Shown in pieces: positions 34,226 to 41,724 of a DNA stretch of 64,000 bases. Source of the DNA: Couchioplanes caeruleus (lineage in GTDB: Bacteria; Actinomycetota; Actinomycetes; Mycobacteriales; Micromonosporaceae); the NCBI RefSeq assembly GCF_023499255.1, contig NZ_CP092183.1:7684501-7748500 (forward strand). Direction: 5' to 3'. The position numbers and the translations under genes were made by a program. Numbering within the stretch: the stretch's first letter is position 1; the number at the start of each line of letters is the position of its first letter. A model generated the notes under the pieces. That model did no database searches and had not been told where the DNA came from. It saw nothing but the letters and a program-made list of their open reading frames with translations.

Positions 34226-36382
34226 TCAGCCCGCCACTGCCAGGGCGAGCGGCAACACCCCCGAGGCGCCGGCGCGGCGCAGTGCTCGGCCCGCCAGGGC
34301 CATGGTCCAGCCCGAGTCGACCAGGTCGTCCACCAGCAGCACCGGTCCGTCGAGGTCCCGCAGCGCATCAGCGACGGCCGGCGGGACGGTGAAGGCGTCG
34401 TGCAACGCCAGCACACGCTGGGCGCTGTTTCCCCGGTGACCGCCGGACGTGGACCGGGAGGAGGTCAGGGCGCCCAGCATCGGGAGCCGGCCGACTGCGG
34501 CGATGCGGGCCGCGGTGCTTTCGACGAGGTCAGGGTGACTTCGGGAGCCGACGGCCACGACCCCGGCGGGGCGTTGCTGCCAGGCGTCGTCGCCTCGTGC
34601 CCAGGCCTTGAGGACGTCCACGACTGCGGCGGCCAGGTCGTCGGGGAGCGGAGTGTCCGGCGCCTCGGGGCTGACGAGCGCGCGGAGCCTCGTACCCCAG
34701 CCTTGGTCCGACAGGCGACCCACCGCCCGGCCCGGCAGGATCTGATCGGCCGGGGTGATCTTGCCTTTCAGCTCGACGCCCACCGAGGCCATGCCTGTCG
34801 GCCAGAGCTTTTTCGGGGAGATGTCGACGCCTGCGCGGCCGAGGAACGCCTGGGCTGCGGACAGTGCCTCCGGGGACACCTCCGCGTCGAAGAGGGGCTC
34901 GGCACACGTGTCACAGCGTCCGCACGGTTGGGCTTCCGGGTCGTCCAGGCAGCGGCGCAGGAACTCCATGCGGCACGTGGTCGTCTCCGCGTACTCGATC
35001 ATGGTTTTCTGCTCGGCCGTGCGCGCCTCGGCGACGCGACGCAGGCGCGCGGTGTCGTAGGTCCAGGGTTCGCCGGTGACGATCCAACCGCCACGCATGC
35101 GGCGCACCGCGCCGTCGACGTCGAGCACCTTGAGCATCAGCTCCAGCCGGGTGCGCCGCAGGTCGACGATGGGTTCGAGGGCCTGTGTGGACAGCGGGCG
35201 GTCCGGCGACAGAGCTGCCAGCACCGCGCGCACCTGGTCCTCGGGCGGGAACGCCAGGGAGGCGAAGTAGCGCCAGATCGCGACGTCCTCCTGGCCCGGC
35301 AGCAGCACGACCTCGGCATGTTCGACCGCGCGGCCTGCCCGGCCGACCTGCTGGTAGTAGGCGATCGGGGAGGGAGGGGCGCCCAGGTGCACCACGAACC
35401 CGAGGTCCGGCTTGTCGAAGCCCATGCCCAGCGCCGACGTGGCCACCAACGCCTTGATCTTGTTGTCGAGCAGGTCCTGCTCGGCGGCGCGACGGTCGGC
35501 GTCCTCGACCTGCCCCGTGTACGACGCCACGGGGAACCCCCGAGAGCGCAGGAACTCCGCGGTTTCGGTCGCCGCCGCGACGGTGAGCGTGTAGACGATG
35601 CCCGAACCCGGCAGCTTCTCCAGGTGGTCGGCCAGCCAGGCCAGGCGGTGCGCGGGGTTGGGCAGGTCCAGTACGCCGAGGCGCAGCGAATCCCGATCGA
35701 GGGTGCCCCGCAGCACCAGGGCGTCGCCGAGCTGGTCGGCGACGTCGGCCGTGACGCGGGCGTTGGCCGTGGCGGTGGTCGCGAGCACCGGTGTACGCGC
35801 GGGAAGCCCGGCCAGGAACGTTCGCAGCCGCCGATAGTCGGGGCGGAAGTCATGACCCCAGTCGGACACGCAGTGGGCCTCGTCGACCACGAGCAGGCCG
35901 GTGCTGGCCGCGAGCCCGGGCAGCACGTTGTCGCGAAAATCCGGATTGTTGAGCCGCTCGGGGCTGATCAGCAGCACATCGACCCCGCCGCTGCGGATCT
36001 CCGCCGTGATCTCGTCCCACTCGTCCAGGTTGGCTGAATTGATCGTGCGGGCACGGATGCCGGCCCTTGCGGCGGCCTCGACCTGGTTGCGCATGAGCGC
36101 GAGCAGCGGCGACACGATCACGGTCGGGCCGGCCGGCGGATCGCCGGGCTCAGCCGTGATGCCGTCGCGCAGAAGAGCGGTGGCCACGAAGTAGACGGCC
36201 GACTTGCCCCAGCCCGTACGCTGCACGCACAGCACCCGCCGCCGGTCGATCACGAGCGCCTCGATCGCCCGCCACTGGTCCTCCCGCAGCACGGCGTGCT
36301 CGCCGGCCAGCCGCCGCAGGACTTCCTCGGCGCACTCGCGGACGGCCAGCCGCTCGGCCTCGCTGACTGCTTGACTCGTCAT
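34226..36382 (-). CDS. recQ: RecQ-family DNA helicase fused to a phosphoribosyltransferase-like domain
   Basis: A 718 aa 3'-5' DNA helicase. Motifs are the upstream LREDQWRAIEALV, Walker A QRTGWGKSA (K60), motif II VVDEAHCVSDWGHDFRPDYR (D167-H170), III TTATANARV, V/VI ALGMGFDKPDLGFVVH and YQQVGRAGRAV. The zinc-binding region has CRMEFLRRCLDD and PCGRCDTC. The C-terminal 110 residues carry the PRPP-site motif VLLVDDLVDSGWT of type I phosphoribosyltransferases, a fusion not found in E. coli RecQ. The start is uncertain: ATG 36382 (GGTGGAA close upstream) or ATG 36421. Confidence 0.9.
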   Translation of the reverse strand: MTSQAVSEAERLAVRECAEEVLRRLAGEHAVLREDQWRAIEALVIDRRRVLCVQRTGWGKSAVYFVATALLRDGITAEPGDPPAGPTVIVSPLLALMRNQVEAAARAGIRARTINSANLDEWDEITAEIRSGGVDVLLISPERLNNPDFRDNVLPGLAASTGLLVVDEAHCVSDWGHDFRPDYRRLRTFLAGLPARTPVLATTATANARVTADVADQLGDALVLRGTLDRDSLRLGVLDLPNPAHRLAWLADHLEKLPGSGIVYTLTVAAATETAEFLRSRGFPVASYTGQVEDADRRAAEQDLLDNKIKALVATSALGMGFDKPDLGFVVHLGAPPSPIAYYQQVGRAGRAVEHAEVVLLPGQEDVAIWRYFASLAFPPEDQVRAVLAALSPDRPLSTQALEPIVDLRRTRLELMLKVLDVDGAVRRMRGGWIVTGEPWTYDTARLRRVAEARTAEQKTMIEYAETTTCRMEFLRRCLDDPEAQPCGRCDTCAEPLFDAEVSPEALSAAQAFLGRAGVDISPKKLWPTGMASVGVELKGKITPADQILPGRAVGRLSDQGWGTRLRALVSPEAPDTPLPDDLAAAVVDVLKAWARGDDAWQQRPAGVVAVGSRSHPDLVESTAARIAAVGRLPMLGALTSSRSTSGGHRGNSAQRVLALHDAFTVPPAVADALRDLDGPVLLVDDLVDSGWTMALAGRALRRAGASGVLPLALAVAG

Positions 36383-36507
36383 TTCCACCACGACCGCATG
36401 TCTACCAGCCCGGTCCGACATCGAGCGGGTTATCCACAGGCTGACGGTTATCCACAGGCCTCGCAGATTTCCGGGCACGCTCCGCCGGTCGGTGGCAGCG
36501 TGAAGGC

Positions 36508-36906
36508 ATGTCGAAGACGATCGCCGAGAAGCTTCTGATCAAGGCAAACAGCATGGTCTGGGTCTCACATCCGGCACACCTGCCGCTGCTGACACCGATG
36601 CCCGACGGTGTGCGCGAGAGCGGTGACCCGGCGACGGCGGGCGCGGCGATCATCTTCGCCGACGACGCGGCGAGTGCGCGAAAGCTGATGGAGGAGCACG
36701 CCGACGCATTGCGGCTGCCCGCGGCGTTCTGGGTGGCGTACCCGAAGGGCAACAAGGCGGACATCAACCGGGACACGCTCTGGCCCATCATCGCCGACTT
36801 CGACATGCGGCCGTGCGGGCAGGTGGCGATCGACGACCGCTGGTCGGCGCTGCGGTTCCGTCCCAACCGGCCGGGTGAGGGACGGTTCACCGGCGGAGCC
36901 GGGTGA
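36508..36906 (+). CDS. Conserved hypothetical protein (possibly DUF3052-like)
   Basis: A 132 aa cytoplasmic protein: KTIAEKLLIKANSMVWVSHPAHL at the N-terminus, AAIIFADDAASARKLMEEHAD in the middle, and FWVAYPKGNKADINRDTLWPI near residue 80. The last block recurs in many actinobacterial small proteins, but I cannot assign a function. The final codons (PGEGRFTGGAG) and the stop form the first units of a tandem array that continues past the gene. It is divergent from recQ. Confidence 0.85.
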   Translation: MSKTIAEKLLIKANSMVWVSHPAHLPLLTPMPDGVRESGDPATAGAAIIFADDAASARKLMEEHADALRLPAAFWVAYPKGNKADINRDTLWPIIADFDMRPCGQVAIDDRWSALRFRPNRPGEGRFTGGAG

Positions 36907-37013
36907 GGGACAGTCCACGCGGTGAAGCCACGTGACGGACAGTCCACGCGGTGAGGCCACGTCAGGGACGTCCAGGCCGGTGAAGCCGGGTGAGAGGACG
37001 GCTCACGCGGCTG
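36870..37013. repeat. Five 28-29-bp tandem repeats spanning a stop codon
   Basis: Units 36870-36897, 36898-36926, 36927-36955, 36956-36984 and 36985-37013 share the pattern GCCGGGTGAGGGACAGTCCACG plus a CGGTGAA-like end. The first two contain the 3' end and stop of the upstream gene; the others continue into the gap before the SDR gene. Confidence 0.9.
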
Positions 37014-37041
37014 GGCCCGGCGAACCCGGGGTCGGCGCCGC

Positions 37042-37767
37042 TCAGCGGCCCAGGACCGAGCCGCCGTTGACGTTGATGATCTGGCCGGTGACGAAGGTGC
37101 CGCCCGGGCCGACGAGCCAGCGGACCGCCTCGGCGATGTCGTCCGGCTCGCCGGCGCGCTTCACCAGAGTGGCGTTCACACGCGCCCGATGGCCCTCCTC
37201 GGTCATCCGGCCGACGAAGAACTCGCTGTCGGTGATGTACCCGGGCGAGATCACGTTGGCGGTGATGCCGTCCGGGCCGAACTGCGTGGCGAGGTCGAAC
37301 ACCCAGCCGTGCAGGGCGGCCTTCGCCGCCGAGTACGGGCCGCCGCCTCCGCGCTGGGCGGCGATGGAGCTGGTCAGGATCACGCGTCCGCCCGGGCGGC
37401 GGAGGAGGGGACGGAGGGCCTCGGTCATGAGGACGGCGGTGATGACGTTCGAGTCGAAGGTGGCCCGCCAGCGGTCCTTGAGCCCGGTCAGCGTCGAGTC
37501 GTCGCTGGAGACGTACGCGCCGGCGTTGTTGACCAGGACGTCGACCGCGCGGCCGGCGACGGCCTCGACCACGGCGGGGATCTGCTCGGGGTCCGCGCAG
37601 TCGGCGGTCACCGTGGTGGCTTGCGGGCCGATCCACTTCGCCGCGTCAGCGAGCACGTCGGGTCGGCGTCCGACGATGATGACGTCGTACCCCTCACCCG
37701 CCAGCATGCCGGCCGTCGCCCGCCCGATCCCCGTGCCGCCACCAGTGACAACCGCAAGCCTCGCCAT
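37042..37767 (-). CDS. Short-chain dehydrogenase/reductase
   Basis: A 241 aa classical SDR. The cofactor motif is VTGGGTGIGRATAGMLAGEG (TGxxxGxG), with VLVNNAGAY after it. The catalytic Ser lies in ILTSSIAAQ, and Tyr and Lys in PYSAAKAALHG (YxxxK). The C-terminal VTGQIINVNGGSVLGR closes the family pattern. The GRRPD end of beta-2 favours NADP(H). The substrate is unknown. It is downstream of the repeat array and on the same strand as the MFS gene. Confidence 0.93.
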   Translation of the reverse strand: MARLAVVTGGGTGIGRATAGMLAGEGYDVIIVGRRPDVLADAAKWIGPQATTVTADCADPEQIPAVVEAVAGRAVDVLVNNAGAYVSSDDSTLTGLKDRWRATFDSNVITAVLMTEALRPLLRRPGGRVILTSSIAAQRGGGGPYSAAKAALHGWVFDLATQFGPDGITANVISPGYITDSEFFVGRMTEEGHRARVNATLVKRAGEPDDIAEAVRWLVGPGGTFVTGQIINVNGGSVLGR

Positions 37768-37872
37768 GCCGCCGACTCTAGAACAACCCGCCGCGCGGCC
37801 GTCGAGGACGGCAGAAGGACGGGCCGGGAGAACGTCGACCGGGCTCCGGCCCGCGCGGCCGCCGGCCCCCGA

Positions 37873-37898
37873 CCACGCCGGCGCCAGGAACGGCGTGG
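37873..37898 (-). terminator. Stem-loop after the MFS exporter gene
   Basis: CCACGCCG-N10-CGGCGTGG (8-bp stem) about 54 bp past the MFS stop. Nothing else is recognised in the 184-bp gap 37768-37951. Confidence 0.45.
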
Positions 37899-37951
37899 GT
37901 CGATTCGGCAGCGGCCGCCCGGAGACGGCATCGGGTCGATACCGGAGCTTC

Positions 37952-39400
37952 CTAATCGGGTGCGGGAGCCCGGAAGAGCGCCGTCGCGGCCCCGAGTGGT
38001 CGCCAGGCCGCGACGATGATCACCGTCATGGCCGCGGCTGCGGTCCAGAACATCGGGACGATCCCGTACGCGTCCGCCACCACGCCGCCCAGGAGCGAGC
38101 CGAGGGCCGCGCCGCCCAGGTCGACGAAGGAGTAGACGCTGGTCACCCGGCCGTACAGGGTGGGTGGCACGGATCGCTGCCGGAGGGTCCACACCACGTT
38201 GCCCCACACCATGGTGTGCACGCCGAACACGACGATCATCGCCGCCGCGAGCGGCGCGGCCGTTGTCGTGGCCAGCGTTGCGTGGAGCGCCACTTCGATC
38301 AGCAGTCCCGCCCGCAGGAGTACGGCGGCCGGCAGCGTTCGAAGCAGGCGCGGGGCGACGAGGGTGCCTGCCAGGCCACCGACTGCGAAGGCGGTGAGGA
38401 GTACGCCATAGCCGGTCGAACCGAGGCCGAGGCGGTCCCGGGCGTAAAGAACGAAAGTCGCGAAGGCCGCGCAGTAGACGAGGTTGGCAACGGCCATTGT
38501 CACGGCCAGCGTGCGCAGGAGCCGGTGTCCCCAGAGCCACCGGAGACCAGCACGGATCTCCACCACCACGGAGGGGCGCCGGGTGGAGCGCTCCGGAGGA
38601 ACCGGCTCGGAAGGCGCAGAGGAGAGCGACTTGATCCCACCGACCAGTACAGCCGCTGCGGCGAACGCCAAGGCCTGAAGCCCGAACGGTGCCGCTGCGG
38701 CGATTGCGAACAGCCATCCGCCCAGCGGCTTGGCGGCGAACTGGCCGACCACGGTGAACGTTCCGCCCAGCCAGGAATTCGCTGTGGGGAGCCGGGACGG
38801 CGGCACGAGGGCGGGAACGAACGCCGCGGCTGCCGTGTCGGCCAGGGTCTCGCAGGTGCCGAGGACGAACAGCACGGCGTAGATCAACGAGATCGTCGCG
38901 GTGCCGGTGGACACGCAGACGGTGAGGGTCGCCAGGGCCACCGCTCTGATCAGGTCGACCGTCACCACGAGGAGGCGGCGGTCGAGGCGGTCGGCCCACG
39001 CGCCGCTGATCAGGGCGAAGAGCAGCCACGGGGCCTGCTGGGCGAACGCCGCGCCGGCCACCGCGGCCGGGTCGGGGGTGATGGCGGCCACCAGGAGCGG
39101 GCCGGCCGCCATGGCGACGCCGTCACCGAGGTTGCCGACGGCACTCGCGGCCCACAGCCGGCGGAAGTCCGGGCCCAGACCCGGGCCGGGCTTCAGGACA
39201 GGACAGCGGAACAAACGCGAACCGGAGAAACGGGAGGAACGGCGGGGTGTGGAAGAACGGCCGAGGATGGTGGGCCGGCGGGCGGGCAATGCGCGCGCGG
39301 AAAAGGCGCGGCCGGGCTCGGACGGGTGGGTGACGGAATGAGATGCGGGGATCGGGGCATGACGAACGCGCGACGCAAGGCGCGTCAACAGGGCACGCAA
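37952..39400 (-). CDS. MFS exporter (EntS/Mef-like, DHA3 type)
   Basis: A 482 aa drug- or siderophore-type efflux permease with 12 helices. The core starts at LGPDFRRLWAASAVGNLGDG. It has the loop 2-3 motif ISGAWADRLDRRLLVV, and the second half contains MVWGNVVWTLRQRSVPPTLYGRV, characteristic of EntS/MefA-like proteins. The chosen start is TTG at 39400 because GAGGAG sits 6 nt upstream. It adds a Ser/Arg/Pro-rich N-terminal segment of about 75 residues, and a TTG nearer the core has no ribosome site. The ribosome site can be hidden in RNA structure behind a leader peptide (39401-39514), so the gene is probably induced by a ribosome-targeting agent. Confidence 0.85.
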   Translation of the reverse strand: MRALLTRLASRVRHAPIPASHSVTHPSEPGRAFSARALPARRPTILGRSSTPRRSSRFSGSRLFRCPVLKPGPGLGPDFRRLWAASAVGNLGDGVAMAAGPLLVAAITPDPAAVAGAAFAQQAPWLLFALISGAWADRLDRRLLVVTVDLIRAVALATLTVCVSTGTATISLIYAVLFVLGTCETLADTAAAAFVPALVPPSRLPTANSWLGGTFTVVGQFAAKPLGGWLFAIAAAAPFGLQALAFAAAAVLVGGIKSLSSAPSEPVPPERSTRRPSVVVEIRAGLRWLWGHRLLRTLAVTMAVANLVYCAAFATFVLYARDRLGLGSTGYGVLLTAFAVGGLAGTLVAPRLLRTLPAAVLLRAGLLIEVALHATLATTTAAPLAAAMIVVFGVHTMVWGNVVWTLRQRSVPPTLYGRVTSVYSFVDLGGAALGSLLGGVVADAYGIVPMFWTAAAAMTVIIVAAWRPLGAATALFRAPAPD

Positions 39401-39488
39401 AAGGAGCTCCTCGAGCGGAGAAGGGCAGATGGCCGTTGAGCCGCCCGGTCCGAGGAGCGAGGCCGTACGAAGTCCTCGCTACCGGGCG
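39401..39488 (-). promoter_or_regulatory. Candidate translational attenuator of the MFS exporter
   Basis: RNA segments (minus strand): arm 1 at 39488-39474 includes CGCCCGGTAGCGAGG and overlaps the leader stop. Arm 2 at 39462-39442 supplies CCTCGCT and ACCGGGCG. They pair in two perfect blocks of 7 and 8 bp. Arm 2 also contains GCTCCTCG (39458-39451), exactly complementary to CGAGGAGC (39413-39406), which holds the exporter ribosome site. Freeing or holding arm 2 would therefore switch access to the start codon. The geometry is seen directly; the mechanism is inferred. Confidence 0.6.
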
Positions 39489-39514
39489 AAGACCGATGCC
39501 ATGTCGAGTTGCAT
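39479..39514 (-). CDS. Leader peptide MQLDMASVFAR upstream of the MFS exporter
   Basis: An 11-residue open frame with its own AAGGG ribosome site, 6 nt before the ATG. Its last codons and TAG stop lie inside the first arm of a long hairpin. A ribosome stalled at or near the stop would hold that arm open. Position, size and the exporter downstream match leader peptides that control antibiotic resistance genes. I cannot confirm conservation from one sequence. Confidence 0.6.
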   Translation of the reverse strand: MQLDMASVFAR

Positions 39515-39584
39515 CACGCACCCTTTCTGTCGGGTAATGAGTCACCCTAGCCAAGGGCCATGTCGGACACGGAGGTATTGACGG

Positions 39585-40925
39585 GTGCGCGATCGCTCGC
39601 CGTGGCGGTATCCGGCCCGGGTGGTGCCGTTGGCCTTTCTGGGAGCCATTGCCGTCGGTACGGGGCTGATGATGCTGCCCGCAGCCCGGGCGGAACCCGG
39701 GGGTGCGCCGTTCGTCACCGCGTTGTTCACCGCAGCCAGCGCCGTGTGCGTCACGGGGCTGTCCGTGGTCGACACGCCGTCGTACTGGTCGGGGTTCGGA
39801 CTGGTGCTGATCACCGTGCTGTCGCAGATCGGCGGCTTCGGGATCATGACGCTGGCGACCCTGCTCAGCCTGCTGGTGTCGCGGCGGCTCGGGCTGCGGA
39901 GCCGGCTGCTCGCCCAGGCGGAGAGCGCCGGGCTGCTCGGCGGCAACATCCGTGGCGTGCTGGTCCGGGTCGCGCTCGTAATGTTCGCGTCCGAGGCGCT
40001 GATCAGCGTGGTGCTCACCGTACGGTTCCGGGTGGCGTACGACTATCCGTTCGGGCGGGCGGTGTGGGAGGCCGTTTTCCACGCCGTGCAGGCCTTCAAC
40101 AATGCCGGGTTCGCCCTGTACCCGGACAGCCTCGTACGGTTCGTCGGGGACTGGTGGATCTGCGTACCTCTGGCTCTGGGGGTGCTCGCGGGGTCGATCG
40201 GGTTCCCGGTGCTTTTCGAGCTCGCGCGGGAATGGCGTACGCCTGGATCGTGGTCCACCCACACCCGCCTGACGGTGTGGGGAACGGTGTTGCTCAGCCT
40301 GTCCGGGTTCCTCGTTTTCCTGGTGTTCGAGTGGAGCAATCCGGGGACGCTGGGACCGCTGGGCACCCCGGCCAAGATCCTCGCCGCGTTCACGCAGGAC
40401 GTCATGACGCGCTCGGGCGGGTTCAACAGCATCGACCTGGGCGAGATGAACACCGAGACGATCGCCGTCACCAACGGGATGATGTTCATCGGCGGTGGCA
40501 GCGCCAGCACCGCCGGCGGCATCAAGGTGACCACGTTCTTCCTGCTCGCGTACGTGATCTGGGCCGAGATCCGGGGTGAGCCCGACGTGGTGATCGCGAA
40601 GCGGCGCATCGCGGACGAGACGCAGCGGCAGGCGGTCACCGTGGCGCTGCTCGGGGTCGCGCTGGTCGCGGCCGGGACGCTCGGCGTGGTCCTGCTGACC
40701 GACGACGTGCCGTTCGACCGGGTGCTGTTCGAGGTCACGTCGGCGTTCGCCACCGTGGGGCTGAGCACCGGCATCACCGCTTCGCTGCCGGCTTCGGCGC
40801 AGGTCGTGCTCGTGATCCTCATGTACGTGGGCCGCGTCGGGACGATCGCCGTGGGCACCGCCATCGCGCTCAACACCCGGCGGCGGCTCTACCGCTATCC
40901 GGAAGAGAGGCCACTGGTTGGTTGA
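39585..40925 (+). CDS. ktrB: Potassium uptake transmembrane subunit (TrkH/KtrB family)
   Basis: A 446 aa K+ (or Na+-coupled K+) channel-like transporter with four MPM repeats. Selectivity-filter regions are SAVCVTGLSVVDT, FHAVQAFNNAGFALYPDS, VMTRSGGFNSIDLGE and TSAFATVGLSTGIT, each with a conserved Gly after the pore helix. GGGSASTAGGIKVTTF is the gating-loop region. At 446 aa it matches KtrB rather than the longer E. coli TrkH. The start is GTG at 39585 with GGAGG 11 nt upstream. The stop overlaps ktrA (TTGA), its regulatory partner. Confidence 0.93.
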   Translation: MRDRSPWRYPARVVPLAFLGAIAVGTGLMMLPAARAEPGGAPFVTALFTAASAVCVTGLSVVDTPSYWSGFGLVLITVLSQIGGFGIMTLATLLSLLVSRRLGLRSRLLAQAESAGLLGGNIRGVLVRVALVMFASEALISVVLTVRFRVAYDYPFGRAVWEAVFHAVQAFNNAGFALYPDSLVRFVGDWWICVPLALGVLAGSIGFPVLFELAREWRTPGSWSTHTRLTVWGTVLLSLSGFLVFLVFEWSNPGTLGPLGTPAKILAAFTQDVMTRSGGFNSIDLGEMNTETIAVTNGMMFIGGGSASTAGGIKVTTFFLLAYVIWAEIRGEPDVVIAKRRIADETQRQAVTVALLGVALVAAGTLGVVLLTDDVPFDRVLFEVTSAFATVGLSTGITASLPASAQVVLVILMYVGRVGTIAVGTAIALNTRRRLYRYPEERPLVG

Positions 40926-41671
40926 GCGCGCTGAGCAGGGCCGAAACGGTGAAGAAAACAACAACGGTGAGCGCGCCAGAGACGCAGAAGGGTGTCACGG
41001 TGGCTGAGCAGGAGACGACTGACACGGTCGTGGTCGTGGGGCTGGGACGCTTCGGCGGGGCGGTCGCCGAGTCGCTGGTCAATCTCGGTCACGAGGTGCT
41101 CGGCATCGATTCCGATCCGCGGATCGTGCAGGACTGGTCGGACCGGCTCACGCACGTCGTCGAGGCCGACGCCACCGACACCGACGCGCTTCGGCAGCTG
41201 GGCGTGCAGGAATTCTCGCGGGCCGTGGTGGGGATCGGCACCAACCTGGAGACGAGTGTGCTCACCGTGCTCACCCTCGCCGAGATCGGGGTGAGCGAGA
41301 TCTGGGCGAAGGCGACCAGCGCCAAACACGGGCAGATCCTGTCCCGGGTCGGGGCGCGGCACGTCATCTTCCCCGAGTCGGAGATGGGTGAGCGGGTCGC
41401 GCACCTGATCACCGGCCGGATGCTCGACTACATCGAGTTCGACGACGGCTTCGCCATCGCGAAGGTGCGGGCGCCACGCGACGCGGTGGGGCGGTCGCTC
41501 GCCGACCTCGGGCTGCGATCGACATGGGGCATCACCGTGGTGGGAACGAAGGTGCCGGGCGAGGACTTCACGTACGCGGTCCCGGAGACGGTCATCCCCG
41601 ACGGCGGCTGCATCCTCATCGTGGCCGGCGAGACGTCCAAAGTGGAGCAGTTCGCCGCGGTGACCGGCTGA
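40922..41671 (+). CDS. ktrA: Potassium channel regulatory subunit (TrkA-N/TrkA-C, KtrA)
   Basis: A 249 aa cytoplasmic RCK protein. The N-domain nucleotide motif is VVVVGLGRFGGAVAESLVNLGHEVLGID (GxGxxG, with the terminal Asp binding ribose). The TrkA-C domain from about 165 (DDGFAIAKVRAPRDAVGRSLADLGLRS) binds c-di-AMP in some homologues. Two starts are possible. TTG at 40922 overlaps the ktrB stop and has GAGAGG 7 nt upstream. GTG at 40999 has AAGGG 8 nt upstream and matches the usual family N-terminus. The pair regulates K+ uptake by ATP/ADP binding. Confidence 0.93.
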   Translation: MSALSRAETVKKTTTVSAPETQKGVTVAEQETTDTVVVVGLGRFGGAVAESLVNLGHEVLGIDSDPRIVQDWSDRLTHVVEADATDTDALRQLGVQEFSRAVVGIGTNLETSVLTVLTLAEIGVSEIWAKATSAKHGQILSRVGARHVIFPESEMGERVAHLITGRMLDYIEFDDGFAIAKVRAPRDAVGRSLADLGLRSTWGITVVGTKVPGEDFTYAVPETVIPDGGCILIVAGETSKVEQFAAVTG

Positions 41672-41724
41672 CCTGCCAGAACCGGCGGGAGCCGGCGGGA
41701 TGCCCGCGGGATGCCGGCCCCGGT

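Noticed and set aside
39359..39439. 26-codon plus-strand Arg/Gln-rich frame overlapping the MFS start
   Set aside because: No ribosome site, and it lies antisense to the exporter's N-terminus and ribosome site.
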